Source of the DNA: Perca fluviatilis
Taxonomy: Eukaryota > Chordata > Actinopteri > Perciformes > Percidae
Reading direction: 5' to 3'
Assembly (NCBI RefSeq): GCF_010015445.1
Contig: NC_053119.1
Location: 29,126,383-29,190,382, forward strand
DNA: 64,000 bases
Positions 23,690-35,802 of this stretch are shown here, in pieces. Both the position numbers and the translations under genes were made by a program. The number at the start of each line of letters is the position of its first letter. Within the stretch, counting starts at the first letter, position 1. The notes under the pieces are model-generated. The model did no database searches. It had not been told where the DNA came from and saw nothing but the letters and a program-made list of their open reading frames with translations.

Positions 23690-24886
23690 GTTTTTACATT
23701 TATAAACCAAATCTTTCTGCACTGTACCATCTGTATGTCCTATAATCCACAAGTTACCATTGTTACAGACTTGGACTTTTTGTCCAAAAGCATCACAAGT
23801 GTATGTAAAATTTGGATCACAGTGTTCTGCTGCCCTGTTAAAAAAAATTAAAACTTGAATTAAAAAAAATCAAAAAAAGCATCATGAGTATGGTGCTACA
23901 TTTTATTCATAAATTGAGCGAGCGTAGAACAGTTACTGCGAGCAGAAAACAATCACAGCTAGGGCGGATTTATATGAATACTGATATATATAATATATAA
24001 TATAAAATAAAGACTGCTCTGATAAAGAAAAAAATCCTTTGGGTGTGAGAGATACTGAGTGTCCACTGGTGGGATTAGCAGAATTGAAGAGATTAAAGGT
24101 AATCTATAAATGACAATTTTAGAAAGGAATGAAGGATAGAAGGAAGGAGGGAAGGAAAGCCAGAAGGCAGGATAGAAGGAGGGAAGGAAGGATAAAAGAA
24201 AGGACTGAAGGAAGGAAAGACAGAAGGAAGGAAGGAATACAAATTCAGAAGATGATTAGGATTGATTTATAAAGTAAAGGAGATGGGCCTTCCCATTGCC
24301 TTGGGGTGGTAAGTATTGATCTATTGGCAGTGGAGAAGACACTTTCAATAGTACCACCTTCTCTCTGCTTTTCAATTATAGCCATGGCTTGGTTTACATC
24401 ATGTCAGATGATGACATTTCTTTGGACTTTTTTCTTTTCTCCAACACTGCTGTACTGATTACAAACAATCAACAAATGTGTTTATTTCAGTGTTCCATAA
24501 AAAGGTCCTGAGCCTTCCTGGTCGACATCCGCCATTGCCTGAAGGAAACGCAGCCTGCCTCTTCAGCTGTCCATATAGAGAGGATTGACACCATGGAGGA
24601 CTTTGAGTTACAGGAGCAACACCTCTCTGATGCACAGGCTTTTGATACCCTGGTAAGTTTTACAAGTCTGAAAGTAATGGATAGCCTAGAATAAAATAAT
24701 TCAGTGCATTTGCACAGATTCCTCTGGGGAGTGTCAGTCAACTTTATTATGGACTTATTCCAACAAGTGCCATGTCATGGCCAAATTTAATTTGAAGGGC
24801 AAGGGGAAAAGTGGTAAGCGCCCTTTAGAGGGGACGAAGGTTTATAGAGCAATACAAGGTAAGCCCAAGTTTCATGTTGACCAGTC

Positions 24887-24919
<33 letters not shown>

Positions 24920-25287
24920 TTTGGATAAAACATTTAGTTCCCTTCTGACTGAAAAAGCAATGCCAATTCTCTAGCCAGATAGATAGACTTTATTCATCCA
25001 CAAGAGAAAATGAAGATGTTACAGCATTAAGAAAGAAACAAAAGACAGCAAAGATGAAAGTTAAAGATGGTAAATAATAGTCAAAATTCAATGGAGTCCA
25101 GTGTGTTTCCAAGCACAGATCCAGCTTTTGTAAATTGCATTAAGCACAACAGTCTGATAAAACACTTTTAACAGTCTAATGCACAAATTAAAGGATCTAA
25201 GCTTTCTCAAAAAGTACAGTCTGCTTAGACCCTTCTTGTAGACAGCCTGCAGAGATGGCTGTTAACAGTTGCAGAGATGGCTTTGTA
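23690..25287. other. CACTA 3' region: introns, possible small exons and simple repeats
   Basis: A GGAAGGAAG-type tract lies at 24120-24236 and an (ATA)n tract at 24889-24918. Possible small exons are 24592-24652 (MEDFELQEQHLSDAQAFDTL, then GTAAGT) and 24777-24860 (MAKFNLKGKGKSGKRP, then GTAAGC). Positions 24970-25260 look like an antisense fragment of a LINE 3' end (GATAGACTTTATTCATCCAC). No function can be assigned. Confidence 0.4.
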
Positions 25288-26269
25288 TTAAAGGACAATT
25301 CTGGCACAAAACGAACCTATGGGTTAATAACAGACTCTGTCGTTCTCTGGGACATGTTTTCATGCTAATCGAATGGGTTTGTAGCTTGGAACAGGCTAGC
25401 ACGGACTGCTGATTAGCTTACAACGCTAGTATATGGGGCACAGGGACACTCAAATTAAATCGCTATTTGATACCACCAAAAAGGCTCAACATATTACCAC
25501 ACCTTAACGTTAGAATAACGAGGGTCCCTAAATGTTAACCGAAGCATTGAGAATGTTGTAAGTGTACAGATAGTTTATTGAAAAGAGATTATAAAAACAG
25601 TTGTGTTTACATGCGGGCGCACAGACACTCCTCATGGCCATAGCTTCAGTGTCCGCAGGTACACCACCAGTTTCCCGAAGTACGAGGCTGTGTTGCTGCA
25701 TTGACTACTGGTAGCTCTCTCTCTCAGCTCCCCTATCTCTTAGTCAGTATATTTTCCGGCTCAAAAAGAGAAGGATGTCCATCAAACTGAAAGGGTTCGT
25801 TGTCGATGTTTTGTATATCCTGTGGAAGCACTAGCTAGTGTGTTGTTGCGTTGAGTGCTTCTCTTATGCGCTCAGTGCTTTCTTCCGGCAACATCGGACC
25901 ATGGGAGATTCCACGTTGCACGGCGTTCGGCTAGTCATGACTGGTTTCCAAGATGGCGCCTGCATGTAAACATGAAAGCGACTGTCTTTATAATCTATCT
26001 TTTCAATAAACTATCTGTACACTTACAACATTCTCAATGCTTCGGTTAACATTTAGGGACCCTCATTATGCTAATGTTAAGGTGTGGTGATATTTTGAGC
26101 CTTTTTGGTGGTATCAAACAGCGATTTAATTTGAGTGTCCCTGTGCCCCATATACTAGCGTTGTAAGCTAATCAGCGGTCTGCGCTAGCATGAAAACCAG
26201 GGAACGACAGAGTGGGTACACCTCTGTTATTAACCCCTAGGTTCATTTTGCACCAGAATTGTCCTTTAA
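25288..26269. mobile_element. Foldback MITE with ~300-bp arms, TTAA target
   Basis: The left arm begins TTAAAGGACAATTCTGGCAC and the right arm is its inverse, finishing with TTTAA. Arms of about 300 bases (25288-25590 and 25985-26269) match closely, including GGTCCCTAAATGTTAACCGA and ACTTACAACATTCTCAATGC. The middle 390 bases are unique and noncoding. TTAA at both ends suggests Kolobok- or piggyBac-type mobilisation. Confidence 0.8.
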
Positions 26270-26626
26270 TCCAGTATTAGTAGTGGATGTACAGGAAACA
26301 TATTTTTGCTTACAAATGTGGGGACTTGGGTGTATGACTGCAGATTGCCTTTGCATGTATCTAAATCATTTGTCTGTTTCTGCTTGTGCAGAAGGGCTCA
26401 TGAATTGATTCTGCAGCCACTGAGGAGTACATCAAGGTGAATGTGTCCAAGCAACTGAAGCACGCGCTGTAAAGACGTGGAGGATTCCAGACGCCCTGAT
26501 GAGCCAAGCCTACAGGACTTTTAAAAGAGTTCAATTAAGAGTTCAATTAAGGTTGCATGGTTGAACGGTGCAAGAAGATGGAACAAGTCTGTGTTGCTTG
26601 GCTGTGTTCTGATGCTTGCATGTAGA

Positions 26627-27010
26627 GCTGCAAAGATTAATCGTTTGATTGATTAGTTGTCAACTTTAAACTTGTTTAATCATTAAATCCTATTTTATTG
26701 GAATAGTGTGGAAAATTTGGTTTCGAATCCGATCATTGGTTCCAAATTTAACACCTGCAAGTTCGTCGTGTCAACTTTAAAGTTAATTGCCAACTATTTT
26801 GATAATCGATTAGTCGGCTTGAGTAATTTTTTCAAGACAAAAGTAGAACTTCTCAGATTCCAGCTTGTTAAATGTGAATATGTTCTAGTTTCTTCTCTCC
26901 TCTGTGACAGTAAACTGAATCTTTTGAGTTGTGGACAAAACAAGACATTTGAGGATGTGATCTTGGGCATTTGGAAACACTGATCCATATTTTTCACAAT
27001 TTTTTTTTTT
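26627..27010. repeat. hAT-type MITE copy 1 (TAGAGCTGCAAAGATTAATC)
   Basis: The unit carries GATAATCGATTAGTCGG, TTCTTCTCTCCTCTGTGACAG and GAGTTGTGGACAAAACAAGA. These are shared in the same orientation with 28196-28586. It starts with the inverse of the GCAGCCCTA end of copy 2. It is noncoding. Confidence 0.7.
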
Positions 27011-27991
<981 letters not shown>

Positions 27992-28125
27992 CTGCCATCA
28001 CAGGTATAGTCACACAGTGATTCCCACACATTTTTAATTCTGGCGTACACTTGCGTGAGGCCAAATGTCAACGTTTGTTTAGTTTGCTGGCAGGAAACAC
28101 TTTGAAAAATCAGTAGCCACTAGGA

Positions 28126-28586
28126 TTGGGCATCGAGAACAGATTCCATCTTGGAATAGTTTCAAGAATTCCAATTCCAGTGGAATTTCTTTTTTATTTG
28201 AATCGTGTGGAAAATTTGGTTTTGAATCAGATGATTGGTTCCAAATTTAACACATGCAAGTTTGCTGTGTCAACTGTAAAATTTATCGCCAACTATTTTG
28301 ATAATCGATTGGTCGGTTTAAATAATTTTTTCAACACAAAAGTAGAACTTCTCTGATTCCAGCTTCCTAAATGTGAATATGTTCTTGTTTCTTCTCTCCT
28401 CTGTGACAGTCAACTTAATATCTTTGAGTTGTGGACAAAACAAGACATTTGAGAACGTCATCTTGGGCTTTGGGAAACACTGATCCACATTTTTCACCAT
28501 TTTCTGACATTTTATAGACCAAACAATAGAGAAAATAACCAACAGATTAATCAACTATGAAAATAATCGGTATTTGCAGCCCTACT
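28126..28586. repeat. hAT-type MITE copy 2
   Basis: It shares most of its length with 26690-27000 and ends ATAATCGGTATTTGCAGCCC. It keeps ATTTTCTGACATTTTATAGA, which copy 1 has lost. The GCAGCCCTA end is typical of fish hAT MITEs. Confidence 0.7.
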
Positions 28587-28837
28587 TGCATTGGTTCTTA
28601 TAGTGAATGGGGGTACTGTGCTAATGTTTTTCTGCTTTCTGTAGCTCTGCATGACTTACTGAGAAAAGCTTATTTGTTGCTCTAGCGGTCTGTGTGGTGT
28701 CTTGACTTTTCTCTGTATTCACCTTATTCTGCTCTAAACAATGCGCGCCGCCATGACGACGACTCCGGTTGTCTACTTCCGGTTAGTAGAGGTAGACCTA
28801 CTACCTGTACTCGCAGCGAGAGAATGATGTGCTGTTG

Positions 28838-31261
28838 TTGGTTGTTTTAACAATTCAAAGAAGACAAAAAACTTTTTAGAAACAGAGTGCTTCAATCATA
28901 AGAGAGTAGATGTTTAGAGTGGTTAGCTGCGCTAAAACTGAAGCATCCACCGTATAAATTATACCTTGGATATGACAGACCAGTGGTGAAGAAGAAACTT
29001 ACAATTGTTTGTGTTGAAGCGACAGGTAAGCCACTTTAAATGTTGAATTGTGTAGCTGGTTAGCGATAGCACCATTTTACAGCTAACCTAGTTAGCTAGC
29101 TACCTCCGGTTGTTTACATTTTTTACGAGCTCCACCAGCCTGCAACAAAAATATTCGTGTTATCTGTGGGCAGTCTAATCTACATTTTTATGAACAATAT
29201 GCCCATTATGTCGCTGGATAGAGTAAATGTGTTAAAAACATGGCCATTAATGGTTTATGCCTTTGTCCACTGAATGTTACTATAGCTTTAGTGCTATGAA
29301 CTCCACTGAGGGCTATTGTAGAGCTAGCTGCTTTCGTTATGTGGGCCAGGTAGTTGTTACACTGAGCGAGGAAGAGCTTCCATCACCATTTATCATAAGC
29401 TTTTACTGTAATGTTGTCAGTGTGAGAAACATGGACAGAAACTGTAGAGTTTTACAGCAACAGCAGAAGTGACAGATCATGAGGATGAGGGCATACCTGA
29501 GGTGCCACAATCTTCACACAGCACTGTTTACACCCAGTGGGAAGATCCATCGCTTTGGGACCACAACTATGGTGAACAGCAGGGTGTTGAGGAGACGGCC
29601 AAAGAAACTGAAGATTTCAGCTACTCCATGCTTCAGAGTGATGCTGATTCGTTCCTCTACACTGGATTTTCACTGGAAACCTTCAACTCTCTTGTTTCTA
29701 CCTTAGATGGATTTGCTGAAAGGGCTTTTGTTTTGTCAGTGCGTGATCAGATACTAATGACACTGATGAAATTAAATCGTTTGCTGGGTTACCTTGGTAG
29801 GCAGTTTCATGTGTCTCAGAGTGTTGCCAGTAAGGTTATCTCATTCTGGATTGATAAAGGAGGAGGAGATCTTGCACCCTCTTATTATCAGGCTCCCAAG
29901 AGAAACCATTAAGGCCACTATGCCAACTGCATTCAAGAAAAGTTTTCCCAACACCACCTGTGTCATTGATTGCAGCGAAAGTTTGTTACAGAAGGTGAAA
30001 GATCTTGACTCTACAGGGGAGTCCTACAGCCATTACTACTTGAACAACACAATCAAATACCTTGTTGCTGTTGCCCCATGCATACCTGTCAAGTATCCCG
30101 TTTTGGCCGGGAAAGTCCCGTATTTTACGCTTCTTTCCCGCCGTCCTCCCGTATTAGTATTTTCCCGTAAATCTCCCGTATTTTAACCTGCGTTATTAAA
30201 AAATAATACCCCGGGTCCGAGCGGAGTAAAAAAAAAAAAAAACATTCCCAATCTGAGCTCTGTCACTAGCCTCGCGATAACTGCCACCTGCAGTAGCCTA
30301 CTACAGGTACTATAGGTGGCTGTTGTCGCGAGTTTAGTGTGTGAGGGATGATGGACGCTTCGACAGAGACGGTGCGCTGCCAAAACTTATGAAGGCTTTA
30401 CTATGCATTCCCCATAGCAATGCAAGTTGAGAAAGGGTGTTTAGCATGGTATGAAAGATTGTTACAGAGAATAGGATGACGTTAGACAACAGAACTGTTT
30501 GCGCTCTACTCTTGTGTAAACCACTCTGTAAACCACTCTGGCCCAGCCCACAAATACACTCCTTCCAAAACAATCTTAAAGAATGCAAAGTCTGCAACAA
30601 ATTTATACAATAACTCACTAAAAGAGTAAAGAAAAGTTATGTGAAATGAAAAGAAAAACTGTAAAAGAAAAGCAATATGAAATGAAAAGAATGTGTGGAA
30701 TGAAAATAAAATGTAAAGACAAGCAATGTTATAAATTGTAAATGTTTTCAGCATTCTGCATCAAGTGGTGATTTTAGCTTTCTTGTACACCTGTCTTAAA
30801 ATGTAAGGGATACTGGAGCTTGGATGGGGTGGTGGGACTGCTTGCGGTGGGCGCCGGAAAATTTCCCTTATTTTCAAATCCAAAACTTGACAGGTATGGC
30901 CCCATGTGGCTTAATCATGTTTATCTCAACTGGATACGGAGGACGTGCCAGTGACAAATATATTACTATGAACTCTGGTATCTTGGACTATTTAAAGCCT
31001 GGAGACAAAGTCATGGCAGGTCGTGGGTTCTTGATTCATTTACTGTTTGAAAGAAGGGTTAAATTGTTTTTTCCTACTTTCAATAGAGCTCAGCTAACTG
31101 AGGAACAAGTCACAGCAACTCGCAGGATTGCAAATGTACGGATTCATTTTGAGAGGGCAATCAGGCGACTTAAAGTATACAAGATCTTTTCTCAAGCGAT
31201 ACCAATAAACATGAAAAAAATCCTCAGAATCTGTGCGGCCCTCGCCAATAATAATAAGTGA
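28838..31261 (+). pseudogene. ISL2EU DDE transposase (DDE_Tnp_4 type)
   Basis: A THAP-like start (CCVVGCFNNSKKTKNF) is readable around 28830-28890 but is frameshifted. The main body, 29469-30080 and 30899-31261, has a helix-turn-helix-like region (LGRQFHVSQSVASKVISFW). Next come NTTCVIDCSES (first Asp), then SHYYLNNTIKYLVAVAPC. Past the hAT insertion the same sentence resumes as GLIMFISTGYGGRASDKY. The second Asp position of the usual V-ADRGF motif reads VMAGRGF, so Asp is replaced by Gly. The Glu region RIHFERAIRRLK is kept. Frameshifts occur at about 29910. Removing the hAT restores the frame exactly. The lost Asp makes it catalytically dead even apart from the breaks. Confidence 0.8.
30081..30898. 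mobile_element. Non-autonomous hAT in the ISL2EU transposase
   Basis: It begins CATACCTGTCAAGTATCCCG and ends AAAACTTGACAGGTATG. A perfect 8-base duplication, GCCCCATG, lies at 30073-30080 and 30899-30906. The interior has CCCGTATTTTA-type subterminal words and no gene. Excision plus one TSD copy restores VAPCGLIMF. Confidence 0.9.
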
Positions 31262-31637
31262 CAACGATGATGTTCTGATGTTGTAGTTGCATCTGCGCGC
31301 ACACACAGACACACACTTTACACATCTACATAAATTGCTCCTGTATATTTCATATTGAGACTCGCTGCCTTTTGTAATTTCTTACTGTTTAAATTTACTC
31401 TTTGTATGACATTTGTTGTTATTCTTTGTGTACAATAGATTTTAACAGATTTATATACAATTTTACATGAACAACATTCTGCATTTGTAAATATTCACTT
31501 ATGTACAACAATACTTATGCTCAACATATTTAAATGTACGAAATTGATTGTGTAAAAAAATTAGTTTTCATACTGTTAACAGGAGCAGCACTTAACAGTT
31601 GTTTTGTGATTTGAATAAAATGTTTGAGGGATATTTT

Positions 31638-34608
31638 CTATGAATTCATTATGCTCATGTATCTGTTCTGCAGTTTCAGTCGCTGACCAACAAATTCATC
31701 CACAAGCTGGGGCAACATTGTTGAGAAATAAAATCTCTTCAGATGTCTTACCCTCTCCAGAACATAGGGCTCATCAAATGGTATAGTGAACATAACTGTG
31801 TCATTTGGGCTCCAGATAAACAATTTGGCCATCTTCAGACCGGCACAAAACATGCCTAATTGTACCTGCATGTAATATCCTCGGCTACCTGTTTTCTTAA
31901 GTTTTTGTACTCCATCTACTAGATTGATATCACTGCAGTTATGGTCAAGTTGATCCAAAAGGGTAGAATGGAGTTTATTTGGGACGGGACATTTTATTTC
32001 AAGTAGGACAGATTAGTCAATTACCCCATCTGGGCTGGCTGACAACCATGGCTCTGTGACACTAACCACGATGCCCCTATGTGTAATACTCATGCCTTGC
32101 TCTTGAAGTGCATTACCAGCAACAACCTCATTCTCCTTACCATAATTTGTGGCATAGTTGCCAAGAAAGGAGGGGCAGAGGTGCTCTGCCATGAACTTAT
32201 CAGGATTGGTGGATTCTCTAGAAGGAACCTTTTTAGCTGAACTTGCAGTTATTCTCAATTTTCTTGCATTGTGCCACAAATCGGAAGAACTCTGCTCCCT
32301 TGAAAACTGCTGTCATCAGGCCATTTCTCAAAAAACCAACCCTAGACCCAGAAGTCTTTGCCAACTACAGGCCCATCTCCAACCTTCCATTCCTTTCCAA
32401 GGTGCTGGAAAAAGTAGTTGCTGCACAGCTTCAGGACCATCTAAAACAAAACAACCTGTTCGAGAAATTTCAATCTGGTTTTCGCCCTGGCCACAGCACA
32501 GAAACAGCCCTGGTCAGGGTCACAAATGACCTGCGGATGACTGCAGACGCTGGCTCCCCATCTCTTCTTATCCTCCTGGACGTGACTGCAGCATTCGACA
32601 CTGTGGACCATAACATCCTCCTCCACCGCCTAATTTCCACCATCGGTGTTTCTGACTCTGTCCATGAGTGGTTCTCATCCTACCTCACCGGGAGAACTGA
32701 GCATGTCGCCTTGGGAGACGCTAAATCCCTGACACACAACGTCACATGTGGTGTCCCTCAAGGCTCAGTGCTCGGCCCCACCCTGTTTATTCTTTACATG
32801 CTCCCCCTTGGCCATGTCATCAGCCGGCATGGAATTTCATTCCACTGCTATGCTGATGATACTCAAATCTACCTCAAGACAAACGCAACCCCCTCTGCTG
32901 CCCTGCCATCATCCACTCTGACCACCTGCCTGGAGGAGATAAAGGCGTGGATGAAGCAAAACTTTCTGCAGCTAAACAGCTCCAAGACTGAAGCCATTCT
33001 AGTCGGCACCCCACACCAGGTTCGATCATCTGACATTACCAGCATCACCTTCTCCGGCCAAACTATTCCACTTTCAACATCAGCCACTAACCTGGGTGTT
33101 AAAATGGACTCTCATCTGACCTTTGAGGCTCACATCAAACATCTCTGCAAGACCTCCTTCTTTCACCTCAGGAACATCGCCAAACTTCGTCCCACACTCA
33201 CTCCTGCAGACACGGAAAAGCTTGTCCACGCTTTTGTCTCCTCCAGGCTGGACTACTGCAATGCGCTCCTCACCGGGATCCCTGAGAAAAGCCTTCAGAA
33301 GTTGCAGTATATCCAAAACAGCACTGCTAGGATCCTGTTGAGGGTGCGCAAATATGACCACATCACCCCCATCCTCAAATCACTTCACTGGCTTCCTGTC
33401 TCACTCAGGATTGAGTACAAGGTCTCCCTCCTTACCCACCAGTGCATTCATGGTGAAGCCCCCCCCTACCTCAAGGAACTCCTCACCCCAAAGACCTCAA
33501 CACGTACCCTCCGATCTGCCTCAGCATATTTTTTGAAACCTCCAAGGACAAAGCTCTGTGCGATCAGAACCGGCATGGGTTTGATGGGGTCTTAAAAATC
33601 TTACATCTACTGCAGTATTTGCAAGGCTACAGGGGTGCACTACTGGTTTTACACTGTAACACTTGCCCAATAGACTGTTTTTAACAGGAAAAATGGCTTT
33701 GTCGGGTCTTTATCTACATTATTTATAAATTCTGCATGTGACATACGTTGTGGGGTGTTTTGGTAGTGGCTGAGCACCTGACACCCTAATGCTAAATTCA
33801 TCCCCTGCCCTGTGGTGGCTGAAGTTTATGTCCCTCAGTCGTTTTGGCTCAAGGTTCCTGACTGTTCCTGCATTCCACCTGCACTGCTCATCTGTACATG
33901 CAAGCCCTGTCTTCCCGGTAGTAACTGCATTCTCTACCTGTAATGAGCACATTCACCTAATACGTTACCAGAGTCTGATCTATATCCATTTGCCATGTGT
34001 TTCAGATTTTGTCATCACCACATCGCTAAACTAAATCGAGAAAAACATTCATCAAAAGTGATCTGATCACGTTATTTTTATTAAATCACAGATAAAAACA
34101 AAAGGAAATTTTTTTTCTTCATACCTTCCAAAGGATAGCTGCTGCATGACTGCACAATCTCCATAATCCAACAATACATGAACATTCAACAGTCTCTATC
34201 ACCCCCGACTGCTGCAGCATAACACAAGCAATAAGCTTAAACTGGTTAGCACTTTGACTCCTGTCTACCTCTGCTTTCAAAAATGCATAGTCTCTGTGCT
34301 TCAGTAAAAAAAATGTGCCCGACTTTATTACTATAGAAGTAATTGAAGGCCGCGGTGCTTTTGTAATTGCGCATCTCCTCACGAGTTACACCCTCCGAAA
34401 AGATATAATAATTAATTATATCAATATGGCTAACTCCTGGCCACAGCTTCATGTCATCCACCCAACCTGTCAGTTTTGAAGGATTTGGCACTCTGATACG
34501 GTCGTCTTCACGATCTTTTGAGATTTCATCGGCGGTGTGTAGCCACCGACTACTTCCCATCTTGACCGAACAATTATCTACTACTTTAATAACTTTAAAA
34601 ACAATCAC
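31638..34608 (-). pseudogene. ISL2EU second protein: SWIM finger plus YqaJ-like nuclease
   Basis: Read from right to left. 34608-34119 holds the N-terminus (LTGWVDDMKLWPGVSHIDI) and a SWIM-like motif ECSCIVGLWRLCSHAAAIL (CxC then CxH). 33952-33719 carries LACTDEQCRWNAG and LEPKRLRDINFSHH. 32279-31638 has LWHNARKLRITASSAKKV, then ASPDGVID. After a stop it continues RGYYMQVQLGMFCAGLKMAKLFIWSP, matching YqaJ exonuclease landmarks (RxTAS, SPDG with its Asp, and the Tyr-x-Gln-x-Q block). The expected acidic E-x-K strand lies in the frameshifted stretch near 32000. A LINE at 32283-33595 splits VRF and LWHNA. The protein is not functional. Confidence 0.75.
32283..33595 (+). mobile_element. L2/CR1-type LINE fragment with open reverse transcriptase
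   Basis: The frame, open from 32243, reads TAVIRPFLKKPTLDPE, NYRPISNLPFLSKVLEK and FQSGFRPGHSTETAL. LLDVTAAFDTVDHNILL (block A), CGVPQGSVLGPTLF (block B), FHCYADDTQIYL (catalytic YADD) and NSSKTEAI follow. The C-terminal part has LDYCNALLTGIP and LHWLPVSLRIEYKV, typical of the L2/CR1/Rex1 group. It lacks the 5' endonuclease and its 3' end. AAATC occurs at both junctions (32278-32282, 33596-33600). The reverse transcriptase domain is intact over about 430 codons, suggesting recent insertion into an already decaying element. Confidence 0.8.
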
Positions 34609-34735
34609 CGTAGCCTTTACACTAGCTAGCGCTAGCGTATGTAAACAAACCCTTCAACCGGAAGTAGAAAACCATTTAGTCAGTTGACCCCGCTATGAAT
34701 CCTGGGAAATAGAATGGGCGAAGAATAAGGTGAAT

Positions 34736-35763
34736 AGTTTAACCTGTACTAATGTCTTGCTGTTTCCTGTTGCTCTGGTCTACAATCATCTGGCCAAAGG
34801 ACTACAGTTGAAAATTTGCCGGCTGGCTAACACTGGCACATTTACAGAAATGTTATTAAATGTGTGTTGTCATTTATAAAATAAAGAATAAGAATGAAAT
34901 TAGAATCAAATTATTCATTCATAATTCTGCCTTCACTGTATATTGTGCTTGATGTGTCTAGTGCCCTTCTAATGCCATTCAGGGCAATTTATTTTTTATT
35001 AAATGGAAATGGCGGTATTGAATTGTGATTTATTTGTACGTGTATAACTGTAGTCCCATTTTTCCAGAAGGTGGAGGACAGGTTTTCTGTGCCAGTTAGT
35101 TTTCATATAGCTTTGTAGGAGTCTCCAGTTATCTCCTGCTGAGACAATCAAATGGAATTTTTTGGAAAATGGTCTAGTCCCATTTCAGAAGGTGGCATGC
35201 TGTTCCAGATCATTTTACAAAAACCCCTGTCTCAGCAGCAGGTGATTATTGGAGAGGCATACAAAGGTGTAATGCATTTCCTGTTGAAACAAACTGGTGA
35301 GCCAAACAAAGCTACTGGAAAATTAACACTTACAGAAAACATGTCCTCCACCCTCTTGAAACATGGGTCTACATTTACAGTAGTAAAGTAGTATGTTGGA
35401 ACCATCCAGTAGTTAAACATTATCTTTTTCAAGCAAAGGGTTTTCAGCCAACATGTGCTCAGGGACAAAGAGCCTGAGACAAGACAGGCCTACATGTGAA
35501 TTCCACATCCCTTGCTCCAAACTCCTAAATGAAGAAAGGAGATAAAAAGGCCACAAAATGGCTGAATGACCACGAAGAACTACAACCTTGTAGTTCACAC
35601 CTTTTCAGAGATCTCTGGATCCCCATTCGCTTAACGGCCCCTGAACACAGCATGCGGTTGGGGCCTATAAAACCTTCGGACCCACCTTTTCATTGTCTTC
35701 CATTGCAACCAGCTGCTGAAGGAAGCGTGCAAGCGCTTGTGCTAAAACTTCCATTTTCTGGAG
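34736..35763. other. Interval between ISL2EU and the split exon; unassigned 79-codon frame
   Basis: A 79-codon plus-strand frame at 35152-35391 (MEFFGKWSSPISEGGMLFQI...) has ordinary amino-acid composition but no family I recognise. GTCCCATTT...CAGAAGGTGG occurs twice (35052 and 35177), so the frame may belong to a repeat. The interval ends in a pyrimidine-rich acceptor-like TTCCATTTTCTGGAG. Confidence 0.35.
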
Positions 35764-35802
35764 AAAGAGGATTTGATTTCGGTGTCCAAAGAGCATCGTG
35801 AA
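35764..35802 (+). pseudogene. Split coding exon of an unidentified gene, left part
   Basis: After an acceptor-like TTCCATTTTCTGGAG the frame AAA-GAG-GAT reads KEDLISVSKEHRE. The last three codons are the CATCGTGAA duplication created by the MULE. The sentence continues as SWKTHTSVF at 50144. No stop occurs in this frame until TAA at about 35743, which is upstream of the proposed acceptor. The exon start is a guess. Confidence 0.45.

Larger units (their letters stand above)
28719..34733. mobile_element. ISL2EU-type (PHIS) DNA transposon, 6.0 kb, degenerate
   Basis: The left end TCACCTTATTCT and the right end AGAATAAGGTGA are inverses, flanked by AT on each side (28717-28718 and 34734-34735). 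ISL2EU elements are known for a 2-base AT duplication and for carrying a DDE transposase plus a YqaJ-type protein. Both are present here, on opposite strands and facing each other. A second, longer inverted motif (ACTTCCGGTT / AACCGGAAGT) lies just inside each end. Two later insertions (hAT 30081-30898 and an L2-type LINE 32283-33595) interrupt the genes. Confidence 0.85.
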
